From positions 35,733,213 through 35,797,212 of the forward strand of contig NC_065531.1 of the NCBI RefSeq assembly GCF_020184175.1: a stretch of DNA of 64,000 nucleotides, given 5' to 3'. The stretch is from Aphis gossypii. Lineage: Eukaryota > Arthropoda > Insecta > Hemiptera > Aphididae. Made by a program: the position numbers and the translations under genes. Below the pieces are notes generated by a model, which was not told the DNA's origin, ran no database searches, and saw only the letters and a list, made by a program, of their open reading frames with translations. This document shows, piece after piece, positions 27,111-39,596 of this stretch (position 1 is its first letter; every line of letters begins with the position of its first letter).

Positions 27111-29028
27111 ACTTGTTAAAGTATGTGTAGTGAAAATAAATTAATATGTTGGACAATGTTTTATCATACACAAAATGTTCACCTTTCAATATTTAAAATT
27201 TATAGTATAGTTTACCTTGATCTCATAATTATGTTATACTATAATTATTAATAGTACAAATAAAATATATTAGGTAAGTATAGTAAGATTATAAATTATA
27301 AAAAAAAAAAAACAAAAATAGCAAATTATCTATTTTATAATATTTGTAAGTAAATTACATTATAAGACTGGATATTTTTTTTATATCTTCTATTTCAAAC
27401 TCTATACTCTAAAAAAACTTCAGTCAACTTAATATATTACTGCAATATATCAGCTTATAATATTTGTTAAAAATCATTTACTTAAACTCTCTTGATAAAC
27501 ATAGGTATACTTAATTTATTTTAGAAAAATCGTTTACAACTAGAGACAACAATTTAAAAATATATATAATATTTTTTTCAGACTAATATATATGCGTTTG
27601 CATAATATAGCTTAGTATGGATATTATCACAAATAAATCTACTGTTATTTGATGAATGTTTACATGCATTTCAATTGTGTTTTGCATATTAATTCAAACA
27701 ATAATATTGTATATAACTTGATGATATATTATATAATTTATAACCTGCTCTTTTGTTGTTAAAATCATATTTTTTAGCCGTTCCGATCGTTTTAAATAAT
27801 AGCCCATATACATAAACTAAAACTTTATTTAAAACAGATATCATTTAATACTATTATTATTATGTCATGAACCAAATAATTCGCTACGAGTCGATTTTTT
27901 CCTTTTTATAATAATAAAATATAGTTTTAATATACTTTCGAGTGAAAAATAAAATAATAATATTTTGTACAATCTGGGAAGTATCGTTATACTTCATTAT
28001 TTTAAATGGCAGTATATATTTTCAATTTCATATTCTTATTCAGAATGATTATTTGATAATATTACAATGTATAAAAATAGTTGTTAATTAGTTAAAAGTA
28101 TTAAAAGTTTAGATTGTGGTTCAGAGGTGTAGACAAACTAGATATACTTGCCAAATGTTATTCGACTTATCCGATAATCTATACACGTGTATATTATACA
28201 ATATTTTACCGTAGTATAATAATATTTTATTTGTTCGGTGTCAGACTCAGGCGAAATAAGCAACCACCTAGGGCTTAATAAATAAATACTATAAAATAAA
28301 TAAAATAAACCATATACGAGTTCGCAGTAATTATTTCAATTTAGTTTTATTTGGAGATGAATTTATATCCAAGGCAATCTGGTGGTGTGTAACGTTCTTT
28401 TGACGAGTTTATACCGTGTGTCGTTACCAGATGAACAAAGTATATCGAAAACGTTAAAAAAAAATAAATTTCAGATATAATAAAGAAAATATAACAGACA
28501 AGCTCGTTAACAGTGATCAACCATCTGTACTTTTATATTATTTGTTCGTTTTTGCTATAAATAATTGTAATATAATTTGCCTGGGTGTAAATGATATCAT
28601 AATATATTTGTTTTGAATTGATTGAATTCACTATATCATTGCAAAATAATATTATGTTTATGTTAAGTATTCCAATCGGTATGGTTAATAATAGGAAATA
28701 CTAACAATGGTATTTTGAAGGCGCTTAGAAAACTTAAAATACAAGTATTCCATTAATCTAAAGTAGGCAGGTTAGAGTACACTTTTAATAATTAGAATGC
28801 TTTACTTTCAACCAAGATTTTTGTAATATTCTAATTACTTAAACTAGTAATTTTAGGCTTTTTTTTTAAGTTTTACTTTTTTATTTTTTCGTCCTTTTGA
28901 ATTACATTGTGTTTACATACTATATTAATAGTATCTCATCAACATGGTTTATTCGAAACATTATTCAAAAAACCAAAAGACGAAATAACTGAAGAATAAT
29001 CAACAAATTAACAAATATACGTAAGTGA

Positions 29029-29619
29029 TCTATATACTATAAAAGCAAGTCCCGATTTTTTGTTACGCATAAAAATCCACGCCGTTAAATATATACCGTC
29101 ACAATTTATTTTAATGTTAGATCTGACAGTTTGCTCAAGGTTTTAGTACCACTTTTATTAGGGGACATGTCCAATATTTTGACATTTTAAGAGTTTTACA
29201 GAAATATGTTATTTGTATCTAAACACACTATTTGGTGTGAAAACGAAACATATCTACGTGTTCCTATGCTAACAGATATGTATATCTTTATTTAATTTAT
29301 TTCAATAAGGGAACATAATAAGTTACACAAAATAAGTGCTGTATTTCTCCTGTAAAATTTGTGAATCTCAACGTATATATACTATAATATATTAAAATAA
29401 TTGTTTAAAGCGTATAGTTAAGCATTTGCCTACGATCCACCTCAGAATGTGTTCATAGAATCGACGATGAATCAATTATTATTATCGACGTATATTATAA
29501 GATGTGACAACTACTCGGTGCTTTGAACGGTCCTGTAGGATTTAAAGTATAGATCACTGCGTTCTAATTGCGGCTGACGTACTTGAGACTCGAGTAGTTA
29601 AGATAGGTTAAAACGCATC

Positions 29620-29650
<31 letters not shown>

Positions 29651-29911
29651 CAATAAAAGAGTAGTATAGTTGTTTAGTGGTTGTATGATACGAAAACCCA
29701 CAGAATGCCATGTCCAATGTTGTTGTTTAATAATCATTATTATTGTTATTTATTTAACGACGTTATAATATTATTACATAATATATTTCTCGGGTGTAAG
29801 AATAATGATATTAATGTGAGAAAAAAATTCGAAATAACTATAAGACAAAGAAACAGCTCCACAATTTGCAAACAACTATCCACGGGGCGAGAGAACGTGG
29901 GTGACAGCTAG
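29029..29911 (+). mobile_element. Non-autonomous Helitron
   Basis: An 883-bp element with Helitron-type ends. The 5' terminus is TCTATATACTATAAAAGC, preceded by A. The 3' terminus is CTAG followed by T, with a short hairpin (CCACG 29880-29884 paired with CGTGG 29896-29900) eight to twelve bases upstream. There are no terminal inverted repeats and no target duplication, as expected for rolling-circle insertion between A and T. It encodes no Rep/helicase. An (AAT)n run (29621-29649) lies inside. The frame at 29681-29911 is part of the repeat. Confidence 0.78.
29621..29649. repeat. (AAT)n microsatellite
   Basis: About nine AAT units inside the Helitron. Confidence 0.93.
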
Positions 29912-29942
29912 TATATTATATACTATACTTGGTAGTTTCATA

Positions 29943-30175
29943 TCATTTTATAAATTCTATAAATTTTGATAACAATTTATTCGGTAGGTAAAAATTCTGT
30001 ACGTGCAAGAAGACAAATGACACTATCATATCGGTGTTCACGGAAATAACGGACATATCCTTATTTTCCACAAACGTGGGCTCGAGTACTGTTTCAGTGG
30101 CTGTGTCACCATATAGTAATTTCAATGGGCACTGACCCGGTCCGCATCAGTGTCTGTCGTTGAAGGTTTGGATAT
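29943..30175 (-). other. Coding-like patch of unknown nature
   Basis: A minus-strand stretch with GC content above its surroundings. It has an open frame (30125-29943) containing VLEPTFVENKDMSVISVN. It starts 30 bases after the Helitron end. I recognise no family, and the flanking splice signals are not convincing. It could be an exon remnant, a transposon fragment, or chance. Confidence 0.15.
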
Positions 30176-33100
30176 GCATATATTAATTCCATAATGGTGT
30201 TTCTTAGTTAGGATAATACATAACTATTTCAACAGTCAATTTATGACAGTGTATAAAAAGTAAATAATGGATTGAAAAATGTCTAATATAAGCCATAAGG
30301 ATATCACCTTGACAAAATTTAGGAGCGACATAACAAAATAGGTACTATAAACATCAAATAGGTCAAGCTATATAATATTACCAAATAAAATACTATTTTT
30401 TTTTTAAATTTAACCATTTATTGTATTGACAAAACTTTTGTAATTTTTAGTTAAACTTAAAATAGAAAATATATACATTGACCTGTATAATAACTATATT
30501 TCTTCCGTTTCTTCTTTTATTGAACTTTTTTTATAATCATAAGAAATTTTTGTTTGTTTTTTTTTTTAAATTGATTTTTATGTTTTAAAAAGTTTTGAAA
30601 ATGTAATATAAAATAACCCATAAATTGTAAATAACATAAACTCATACTGAAACCATAAAATACACAATATTAAAATAACATATTTTAAGATCAAATTTCG
30701 ACGAAATTACTTATGTAAACGATAAATAACGATATTAGTTGTTTTTTTATTATTTGAAAACATTGATATAAGAACTTAAAACATTTACGTATATTACACT
30801 ATTATAAATTTTACTATAGGTAATAAGATATTATTTTTGTATTATGAACATAATATGTTTTCTGTTTTACGGTATTTACAGAAACGTGTTGATACATTTT
30901 AAGTTACATAATTTGATATTATACTATGGTATAACTAAATATTATTAAATATTAATAATATAATATGTATATGCAGTATTGTCGATAAAAATTATACCAA
31001 TTTACTGCAATACTTTAAGTAAAATAAATTACCTACATAAACATAAGATTAAAATATACTTAGTGATAACTGATAAGGTACTCTAACGACTAACACTGAC
31101 AGCCTGTCTTAGATCAAAATCGTTTTTTTGTATACAACGATATATACTATTGAATTTTAATTTCACACACTTATAACAGTGACCAATTCGACACCTAATG
31201 TATATCTGAAAGGTACCGAGTGTTATCCACTCACCTACCTTTTGTTATAACGTGTACAATATACGAAAATATTATTATATTTTAAAAATAAATCTTTTTA
31301 TAATGATTAAGAGAAATGTAAAAAATAATAACATTGTATAATTGACTGTCTGAGTTTTCAAAAATAAAACTTTCATATTTTATAAAAAACATTTAATAAA
31401 TTATTCATACAAAACCAATAATATAAAAATTGAATAAGCATCAGAAAAATAATATGTGAAGTAAGAAAATATTTTTAATAATAAGTGTATAATTTATAAT
31501 GTATTATTGTATTATTAATACACCAAAATCAATTTTATCACAATGTTATTACATACTACATAGTAATACTTATTTTATGTAGTAACTTAATTAGGTATTA
31601 TGTATATTATAAATCATTTCTTTGTAGTTTTTATAAACTAATTACGTTATTAATATTTATATTATATTATGATAAAATAATTTTAAAAATGTTGACTGAA
31701 CTCATTCAACTCGTTCAATCACATAATTTGTCTAAGGATTCCATACAATCGACCTATACTCAACTGCAAAAGCACAATAGATGAATTTCAATTCACTGGA
31801 TATTTTTTTGTTGAAAGTGTACAACCCAATACTTTCAATGTTTTGTAGTAAATAAAATTATCAATGTGAGCACATCTAACGAGGGTGATAGTAAATTTTA
31901 TATAGGTAATATAAAATGATTATCGACCTACCTTGAAAGACATATGTAGATAAAAATATTTCAGCATGGGTATTGAATAGATTGACTAATTTTAACCAGT
32001 TTCCTATTAATAAAAATATTCAAGAAAGAAGATCGTCATCTATCCTGGACACGTGTAATAAGAAAATAGGTAATGCATAATAAATTTTAGCAGAATCCAT
32101 TTACAGGGCACTGCTCGAAACCCTTCTTTAAATTAGTATAACGTAGAAGGTACTTATATATATTATTGCAAAACGTAAGGTTACATGTAATAGTAGATCG
32201 GTCTTACCAGAATCCATTCTGATAGTTTTATAAGACTATCAATTGAAGGAGTAATGAATAGTATAAAAAGTTAAAATTTAAAGTGTTTTGATATAATATT
32301 ACCTATGACGTTGTATAAAAAATAAACCGAAAAATGTACTTACTCTTGTATATACTCGTACATCAACTCATCAACATCAGAAAAAGAAAGTTTAAGGAAT
32401 ATATTGTCTAACATTTTAAAAGAAGCCAGGCAATCTGTTTTGACTAAAAGATGCTATATATATATATAAATATATAGAGACAACAACAAATAATGTCTAT
32501 AACTTTAAAGTTAATATGAGGAAACATATTAATTCAACCTAATTTAAAATAATATCATTTTTATTTAAATTATTAATTTATGTTATTATCATTGTTTTTA
32601 AATAATAACTTAACATTTTGTTACGAATAAATCCTAAAATGCTTTATAATTAACATACTAGTTGTAGTAGGTAGAATTTTAGCCAACTACCTACACGTTT
32701 TTCTTAACTTAACTATTCAATTTCTACCTTAGTAATATGGCAATATGAATTTATTTGTTATATTTAAATCGTATTATTTTTTATTTAAATAAAAATAAAC
32801 AATAAATTATTAATAATTATGATACACATAAACATGATACTAAATTTATTATATAATAGATAATTCAAATTTAACTTTCATCTTTGTTGGTATGATTCTT
32901 TTCGAATTTTATTCGAGTGGAATTAAATTACGTTACTTGGTGAAATATATTAAAAGCTTCATGCAAGTAATAAAATTAATATAGATACAAAAAATAATTT
33001 TTTTTTCAATTTATCAATAAAAAAAATAAAAAATGAATAAAAATACGATGAAGCTAGAGGAAACTATTGTTCTATTTACCAATTACAATCATGTAACAAC

Positions 33101-35171
33101 AGTACTATGACGTTATAGGTACGTATAACATATCTTATGAAAAAAAAATCAATTTAAGTGCACGCGTATACACAGGAAGACGAGAAACTTGCTTCGTTAA
33201 TACAGTACAACAGAATTTACGGATTTCCTTGAATAATTCTCAGTCTCGGAGTTACCCAATCAATCATTCACGATTTTTGTCACAGGCTATTATAATCTAT
33301 ATATGTATATATAGTATATACATGAGAAAATCAGACATCTGTTGCTTTCCCGAATTATAGTGTAGCCTTAGAACTCTTCTTACCGTCATAGCTTCTGTTC
33401 TCCAGATATCAAATTATTGTAATTCTACCGTCAGCTTGAAACTTTACGCGAACCCGTTTTTACTATTTTATTTGAAGCCTGCAGTGTAGTGGAAATGATA
33501 ATTTTTTGAGCATATTTTCAAAGTGTCTTTGTTTTTGATACAATTATTAAACTATAAACATGTATAACATTATTATGTTTGTACCATCGTAAAATCGTAT
33601 GCGCGACATCCTGTTGCAAAAAAATATGATTTAGCAGAAAAAACAGCAAATCAAAAGAAATTGTATTATATTCACTCGAATAAACAAAATACGTTTTAAA
33701 ATATGGGTATATACATATATATATACCATTGTATTATGCATATTTGTGTATAATGTATATTTTAAAAATATATAAAAAGAAAATTTAAATTGTATACAAA
33801 TATTTGAATATTAAATCGATATCAGACAGAGAAAACTTTTATTTGAGAAGACTACATAATTCACATTATTATTATTATTACCGTAGAATTCAAATTGGTG
33901 AGTAATAACCGTAAAACAACTTATATAAACTTATGGATGTTAAATTCAATTAAAAAACATTACTATAAACATATGAAACAATACCTTTTCAATGACCAAA
34001 ATTTCACTTAAGCCAAACTTATCCATTACTCCCAAATTAATTTTATTTGCCTAGTGCTCTAATAATATCGCAGTACATATTTGGACGAAACGCGTTCACA
34101 GTTGATGACGTAAACTTGACATTACAGTTTTACACATAAATTACTTTTTTTGGAATTTATACTTAAGATGTTTTAGTAAATATTTTTATGAAATTTAATA
34201 ATATAATGTTATATTTATAATTTCATAGCACTTAAGTTTTAATGAATTTAATTTATTAGGCCTTAAAATACATCATATTATCTGGATACCTCGTCAAAAT
34301 CTCACAGTAAAAATGTCGTGGTAAAAATTTTATTATAAATATATCACCAAAATAAAACTTTCTCAGTTAATAAAATATTATCCTAGTTGCTGATGTAGCT
34401 TGAACTTCCAGCTTTTATTTAGTCGTTAGTAGGATTTATTTAGATTTTGATTAGATTAGATCTTTACAGGTACCAAATAAAATACATTTCAGCCATTACT
34501 CTACACTATGTAATCTGCGACTTACAGCAGAAACTCACTGTTTTATAGTAAATAGATAAAAATGTTTTATTTTAACACCCCCAAAAGGGTAAATATACAG
34601 TAAAAGACAAAATAAATTTTTAAAGTATAAAATAGATTGAAGCTTTTCCAAAATAAACTTACATACAAATTGTTTGTTATAATATTATTTGATTATACAC
34701 AAAAAATAGAAGATTACTATTAAATTATTTTATTTTATTTTCATAGATAAAACAAACAAAACGAAAAAAAAATATTTAGAAGTAAATAGAGTTAAATATA
34801 AACAATGATTAATTCTAATATAATCATATTAAGAAATGTGCCCACGAATGCTAACAAAAATGGGGACTAATAAAAAATAATAAGCTCAGAGAAATGAAAT
34901 CAACCACTTTCCAATGGAAACATAAAGAGTCACTCCCACGTTTAGTTCAAACAATAATCAACAAACTAATAAACAAATAACTAATACAAATTATACACCC
35001 ACAAAAATCTATTGAAGAAAATTAAATTCCTAGTATTTTTCTTCTTACCTAACTCGAAATGAGTTGGACTTTTCTTATGTGACTAGTGTGTTATTTTGTT
35101 AAAAATAAATATGAATGCACTTAATATGTCATTATGAGTCCAACACCCTTCAATTGCTTACAATAAGTTAA
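30176..35171. other. Intergenic region, no gene recognised
   Basis: AT-rich DNA. It includes a diverged copy of dispersed repeat B at about 31105-31220 and short TA-rich runs near 32,455-32,475 and 33,300-33,330. No open frame with protein-like composition was seen. Confidence 0.5.
31105..31220. repeat. Dispersed repeat family B, copy 2
   Basis: Contains atcgtttttttgtatacaa and gacacctaatgta in the order seen at 10880-10955, with a longer spacer. Non-coding. Confidence 0.45.
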
Positions 35172-35630
35172 CTAGGGTGACCATTTTCAGAAAAATAAAA
35201 AAAAATGACAGTTGTTACTCCAACCCCGCACCAAAAAAAAACAGCGTAGACGATTCAATATAATATCAAATATCATTGATCATACTTCTAAATATTATAT
35301 AAATTATATAATATTATAATATGTATATACTTAAGTTCGTAGTGCATGATATGCCATACAATATATGTCTCATGCTCATCGAAAATTTAATCATTTTTCA
35401 TCGGCATCGGATCTAAAAAGAACTGTCTTCTAAAACAGTTTTAGATTAATTGTTTTATACATTGATTTCTTTTAAAGATACAATGTATTAATATGGAAAA
35501 CAAAATTACAATGGGACCATATTCTAAAAAACGGGATAAAAAGCGTCACGCTTGAAGTTTGTTAGGATAACGAGATATAATGATAAAAAAGGGACAATCC
35601 CGTTTTAAACGAGACGTCTGGTCATTCTAG
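35172..35630. mobile_element. MITE with CTAGGGTGACCA termini
   Basis: 459 bp. The left end CTAGGGTGACCA is inverse, with two mismatches, to the right end TGGTCATTCTAG. Just inside the right end is cccgttttaaacgagacgtc. Such ends are seen in non-autonomous DNA transposons of several superfamilies; the family was not resolved. Non-coding. Confidence 0.6.
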
Positions 35631-38600
35631 TCTAATTTCAGTATTTCACATATCTGTAGATAATATTTTTTTTCTAATTGCTAACCCCTATTTACATTGG
35701 TCGTAAAATATATTTCAAATCCACTATAATATGTAAAACGAATTTTCTTGAAGCTTTGAGTTGTTAGAATGATAACAACTGTCTTGAGCATGGTGTTCTT
35801 ACAAAAATAATTTTCTATTCTCATATAAGATAATAAGTACATTAGTTTCATATTATATTAAAAAATATCTACTACTACTAAGACACTTAAGCTAATTAAA
35901 ATATAAGTACATAATGTTTACACATAGGTAATATAAAATGTATAGTATTATAAAATGCTGAGTACTATATTATAATAGTAGAATTATATCACATACGCCC
36001 CTCAAATTCATATTATAAAACTACCTTATTATTTCCATACTGCAGTTGCAATTTTATTTTAGTTTTATCTTACACAATAATTTATATTATTATACTTATT
36101 TAGTTCCTCATGATTTTAATGATATTGTGTTTATTTATTTTATAAATCACTGTGATACCTATAGGTACAATACACTAATATCCTTTAGCTATTGGTTAGC
36201 GCAGTATTAAATGATATTATACCAGACGATATTTATTTGAAGTATAATATAAAACTTATATAATCATCGACATTGCTTAAAAATAAAATTTAACTTCTAA
36301 AAATATAAAATAAGTTTGAAATAAAAAGAAATTCATGTGGGATATTATAAATAAAAAATTGTATTTTCTCTTACCTAATAATAAGATAAACATATTTTCA
36401 TTCATTCTGTTTAGTTTGTTGGGAGTTCAGAAAATTTTTATTTAATATAGTGTTTAGTTAAATTTTTTGTTTAAAAACTTTTATTCTGTACCTTATGGCT
36501 ATTTTTTTATTATGCCTCGTGGTTGATTATAATTATTGTATACATTTTAACATACATAATTTTAATTGTCATTTAATTCATATCACAATACTTTTATTTA
36601 TTTATTATTTTTTTTTTTTTGAAAACATTTTTATTAAGTTTTTTCTTTTTTTTTTTTGCTAAAAATGCTAAATAATTTCTTCAAAGAATTCCATTTATAA
36701 TTAATGCGAAATAACAAAACTAGTTCACTGTTTAATCGTATAATACGATAAAATTGTATTAAATATTAAATTGTAAGTATAACTATAGATTTTGATAAAA
36801 CGTACTGGTTATACAACTATTCAATATTCATAAATAATATGTAAATATTATATAATTTTATAAAAAAAATATTACTTGTCAGAATTTAAATTATTAACAT
36901 TCATGGAGTATCGAAAGTTTAATAAATAAATGATGACTTACGAAAATAATATATCTTAACGACTTTTGGAATAATGCTTTACATTTTTATTTGTTAAAAT
37001 TGTATTTCATACGTTATTTTTATTTTCTGGACTAAATTATAAGATTAGAATTTATAGACGTAGGTTTTTTCCCAGAAAGGTTTATTATAACGTTTATGTC
37101 TACACGAAAATAATATGATTTAGAACACGGTATCTCTGAGTATGAACACGTATAAAATACTTGTAATAAAATATAAAGAACAATAAGCTCTCATGTTACT
37201 AAGTATAATAACTCTCGCTTTAGTGAGAGTACGAAAAAAATTGCCCGGTGTGTTAACACCGCTTGTTGTAATATGAAGTCACCATACAGCTTAGCACGTT
37301 TATTTAACGAGTTAAACTACCAGAAGTGTCTTCTTTAAATTATTATACTACGTTCGAAATATTATCTCCGAAAACCGTCTTAATCTCGGGCAATATATGA
37401 ATAATTAAATCGTTTTCTGACAAACGGTACAATATGGTGGATTCACACATTCTATTAAATATTTTACTATAGATAGTATTGTTAAAGAATTAGTACTATC
37501 GCAATAAAATACCATAATATGTAATAAAAGTAATTCTTTAATTTTTTTAAGCATCTTATTTTTCAATTTTATGGTTTCGTGATCGACTTCTAGAACAACT
37601 TATAATATGTACATCTTGATTTTGTAAAGGAGCTAACGATCAAATAAAAACACGTTCTTATGTCGTAAAATTATGTAGTTACATATTATATAATCATTTA
37701 GCATATAAGTAAATGTAAGAACGCGAGTCTTAATAAATAAAAAGTCTTAATTTAACATAATTATAAATAATATTAATTTATTTATTGAAAGAAGAAAATA
37801 AGGTAGAATTTTTCTTCTATATAGTAGGGTTCGACTGTTACTTGTTATTGAGTAGGTTAGTGTTATGGATATATTATACTTGAATTCAATGATAAATTAT
37901 TGCAAACGAATTTACGAAAAACTATTATGAGCGAGATGAAGCTGTTGTACCTATTATAATAATTTATTAAATAAATATATATCTACTATATCAATTTAAG
38001 TAAGTATTAATCATTTAAATATTTAAAAAATATTATTATGTGTATTATATAATAATATAATAATACATAATACACGTAAAAGGTTTATATCACCATAAAT
38101 AATATTTTTGGATTCTAAAAAAGTTTATATCAAAAATAGTTAATAACTGACTTTATATATGAATAAACCTTTCTATTTTATTCTAATATTTACAATATTA
38201 TGGCGATAGGGCAATACAATTTGAATCGATTAAATCGTGTCAAGAAATATTATATAACTATACTTTGATACATTTTTGAATACAGCTTGACTAAAAAAAA
38301 ATATATGTATTGTGTTTTTAGTTTTAATTTCTAACTATATATATTATATACTATAAATTAAGTATTTTTTTGGGTTAACGTACTTTCATTTTCTAATTAA
38401 TGGGAAAATAAGTTATTACAATGTGATATTTACGTTACTTATAACAAAAAGGTAAAAATATAATAATTTTTGACATTATAGTTATCTTTTGGGTAGTATT
38501 AAAATAATTTGTACCTAAAATTTAAATATAATAATTACTGCACGGTGACAACAGGCTTCAAACGCAAGAGAATAGGATTATTACCATATCTCAGACAAGT

Positions 38601-39140
38601 TAACTAGAACACATAGAAAATAAGTAAGTGTAAAAAATTTGAAAATCACGATAAAAATATAGCATAAGAAGGTGTTTTTGAGTCATCTCTTCGCATATAC
38701 ATAAAGTACGTTCCGTAAAGCACGGAATACGTCGGGGGCTATATATTTTGTACATGATAAAATTCTTTTATCGTAATTGCAAGATAATAGAAGTTGATTT
38801 TTAAATGTTAATTTAAAAAACTTATATACTATTTTACATTTGAAGTTGATTCCCCGATGCTTTTCTGATAATTTTCAAACTAGTGTCATTATTTTGTGAC
38901 AGTGGCATACTGACACACATTAACAAAATTCGGAATGCTAATTTTACATATCATCCATGCACCGCATTGTTTCCAATCGGTTACACCTTAATTTTATTAT
39001 TTCGTGAAAATTTTGGAACGGGTTTCCAAGGTAGGTAATAATTTACTACACATTTTTTTAAGTTAGAAAAATAAAATTTAGTTTAGTCTACCCACGTATA
39101 ATGGTATGTTATAAAAAAATTTTTCCCTTATAATATATAC
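35631..39140. other. Intergenic region upstream of synapsin, no gene recognised
   Basis: AT-rich. Two adjacent small palindromes lie at 37211-37230 and 37246-37261, and a hairpin (cgttccgt...acggaatacg) at about 38709-38731. No coding signal. Confidence 0.5.
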
Positions 39141-39344
39141 AATATACATGTTGTGGGCGTGTATGTATAGAGAGATCGAGGGTCGCCATCGTCTCACTCT
39201 GGTTTTACTTTTTATTTTTTCGTCTTATATACACACACATAAATATATATATACATATATATGTAGGTCATTTAAGCACGAAATCGGGACCCTATCTACG
39301 CCGCTTTTGGTTTTCCGCCAACAGCACACGCACCCACCTCGTCT

Positions 39345-39534
39345 TATATAATAGCGGCCATTCGATTTCCCTGTGGCTGTATAGATTTTCCTGAAGTCAC
39401 CCTCTGTACGCCGTCCCGGGGACTACGTACAGTACACACTGTGTAACGTGCATATACTGCGCTCGCTGTTTCGCCCGTATTCCGCATAATTGTTCGGGAA
39501 ATCGCCACCAGGGGTTAACGGTCGTATAGTGGGC
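39345..39534 (+). promoter_or_regulatory. Putative synapsin core promoter and 5' UTR
   Basis: GC- and CpG-richer sequence against an AT-rich background. TATATAAT at 39345-39352 could be a TATA element, placing transcription start near 39,375-39,380. This would leave a 5' UTR of about 155 bp before the ATG at 39535. An in-frame TAA at 39487-39489 and the absence of another in-frame ATG support that start codon. The start site itself is inferred. Confidence 0.4.
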
Positions 39535-39596
39535 ATGTCGCATCTGTCGGTGGAGCTATCGATCGGCTACCACCACCGACAGAGTGAAAAACGCGT
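39535..39596 (+). CDS. Syn: Synapsin coding exon 1
   Basis: ATG plus 20 codons (MSHLSVELSIGYHHRQSEKR) and two bases, then a consensus donor GTAAGT. The phase (2) fits exon 2, and the joined segment KRVFSSGDLSSE aligns with the start of fly synapsin domain A. It could be one of several alternative first exons. Confidence 0.75.

Larger units (their letters stand above)
21656..29028. other. Intergenic region with decayed repeats, no gene recognised
   Basis: AT-rich throughout. A 66-codon open stretch at about 23550-23744 (plus) reads ENWLIKKTDYDLC and may be a transposon coding remnant. Three TAACC units are at 25127-25141. An inverted-repeat element lies at about 26371-26660, and a (GT)n run at 27091-27110. 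The frame at 23208-23444 has no recognisable domain. Confidence 0.45.

Noticed and set aside
39148..39351. 67-codon plus frame upstream of synapsin
   Set aside because: Lies over the TATA-like element, contains simple AT/AC repeats and has no domain. Probably promoter sequence.
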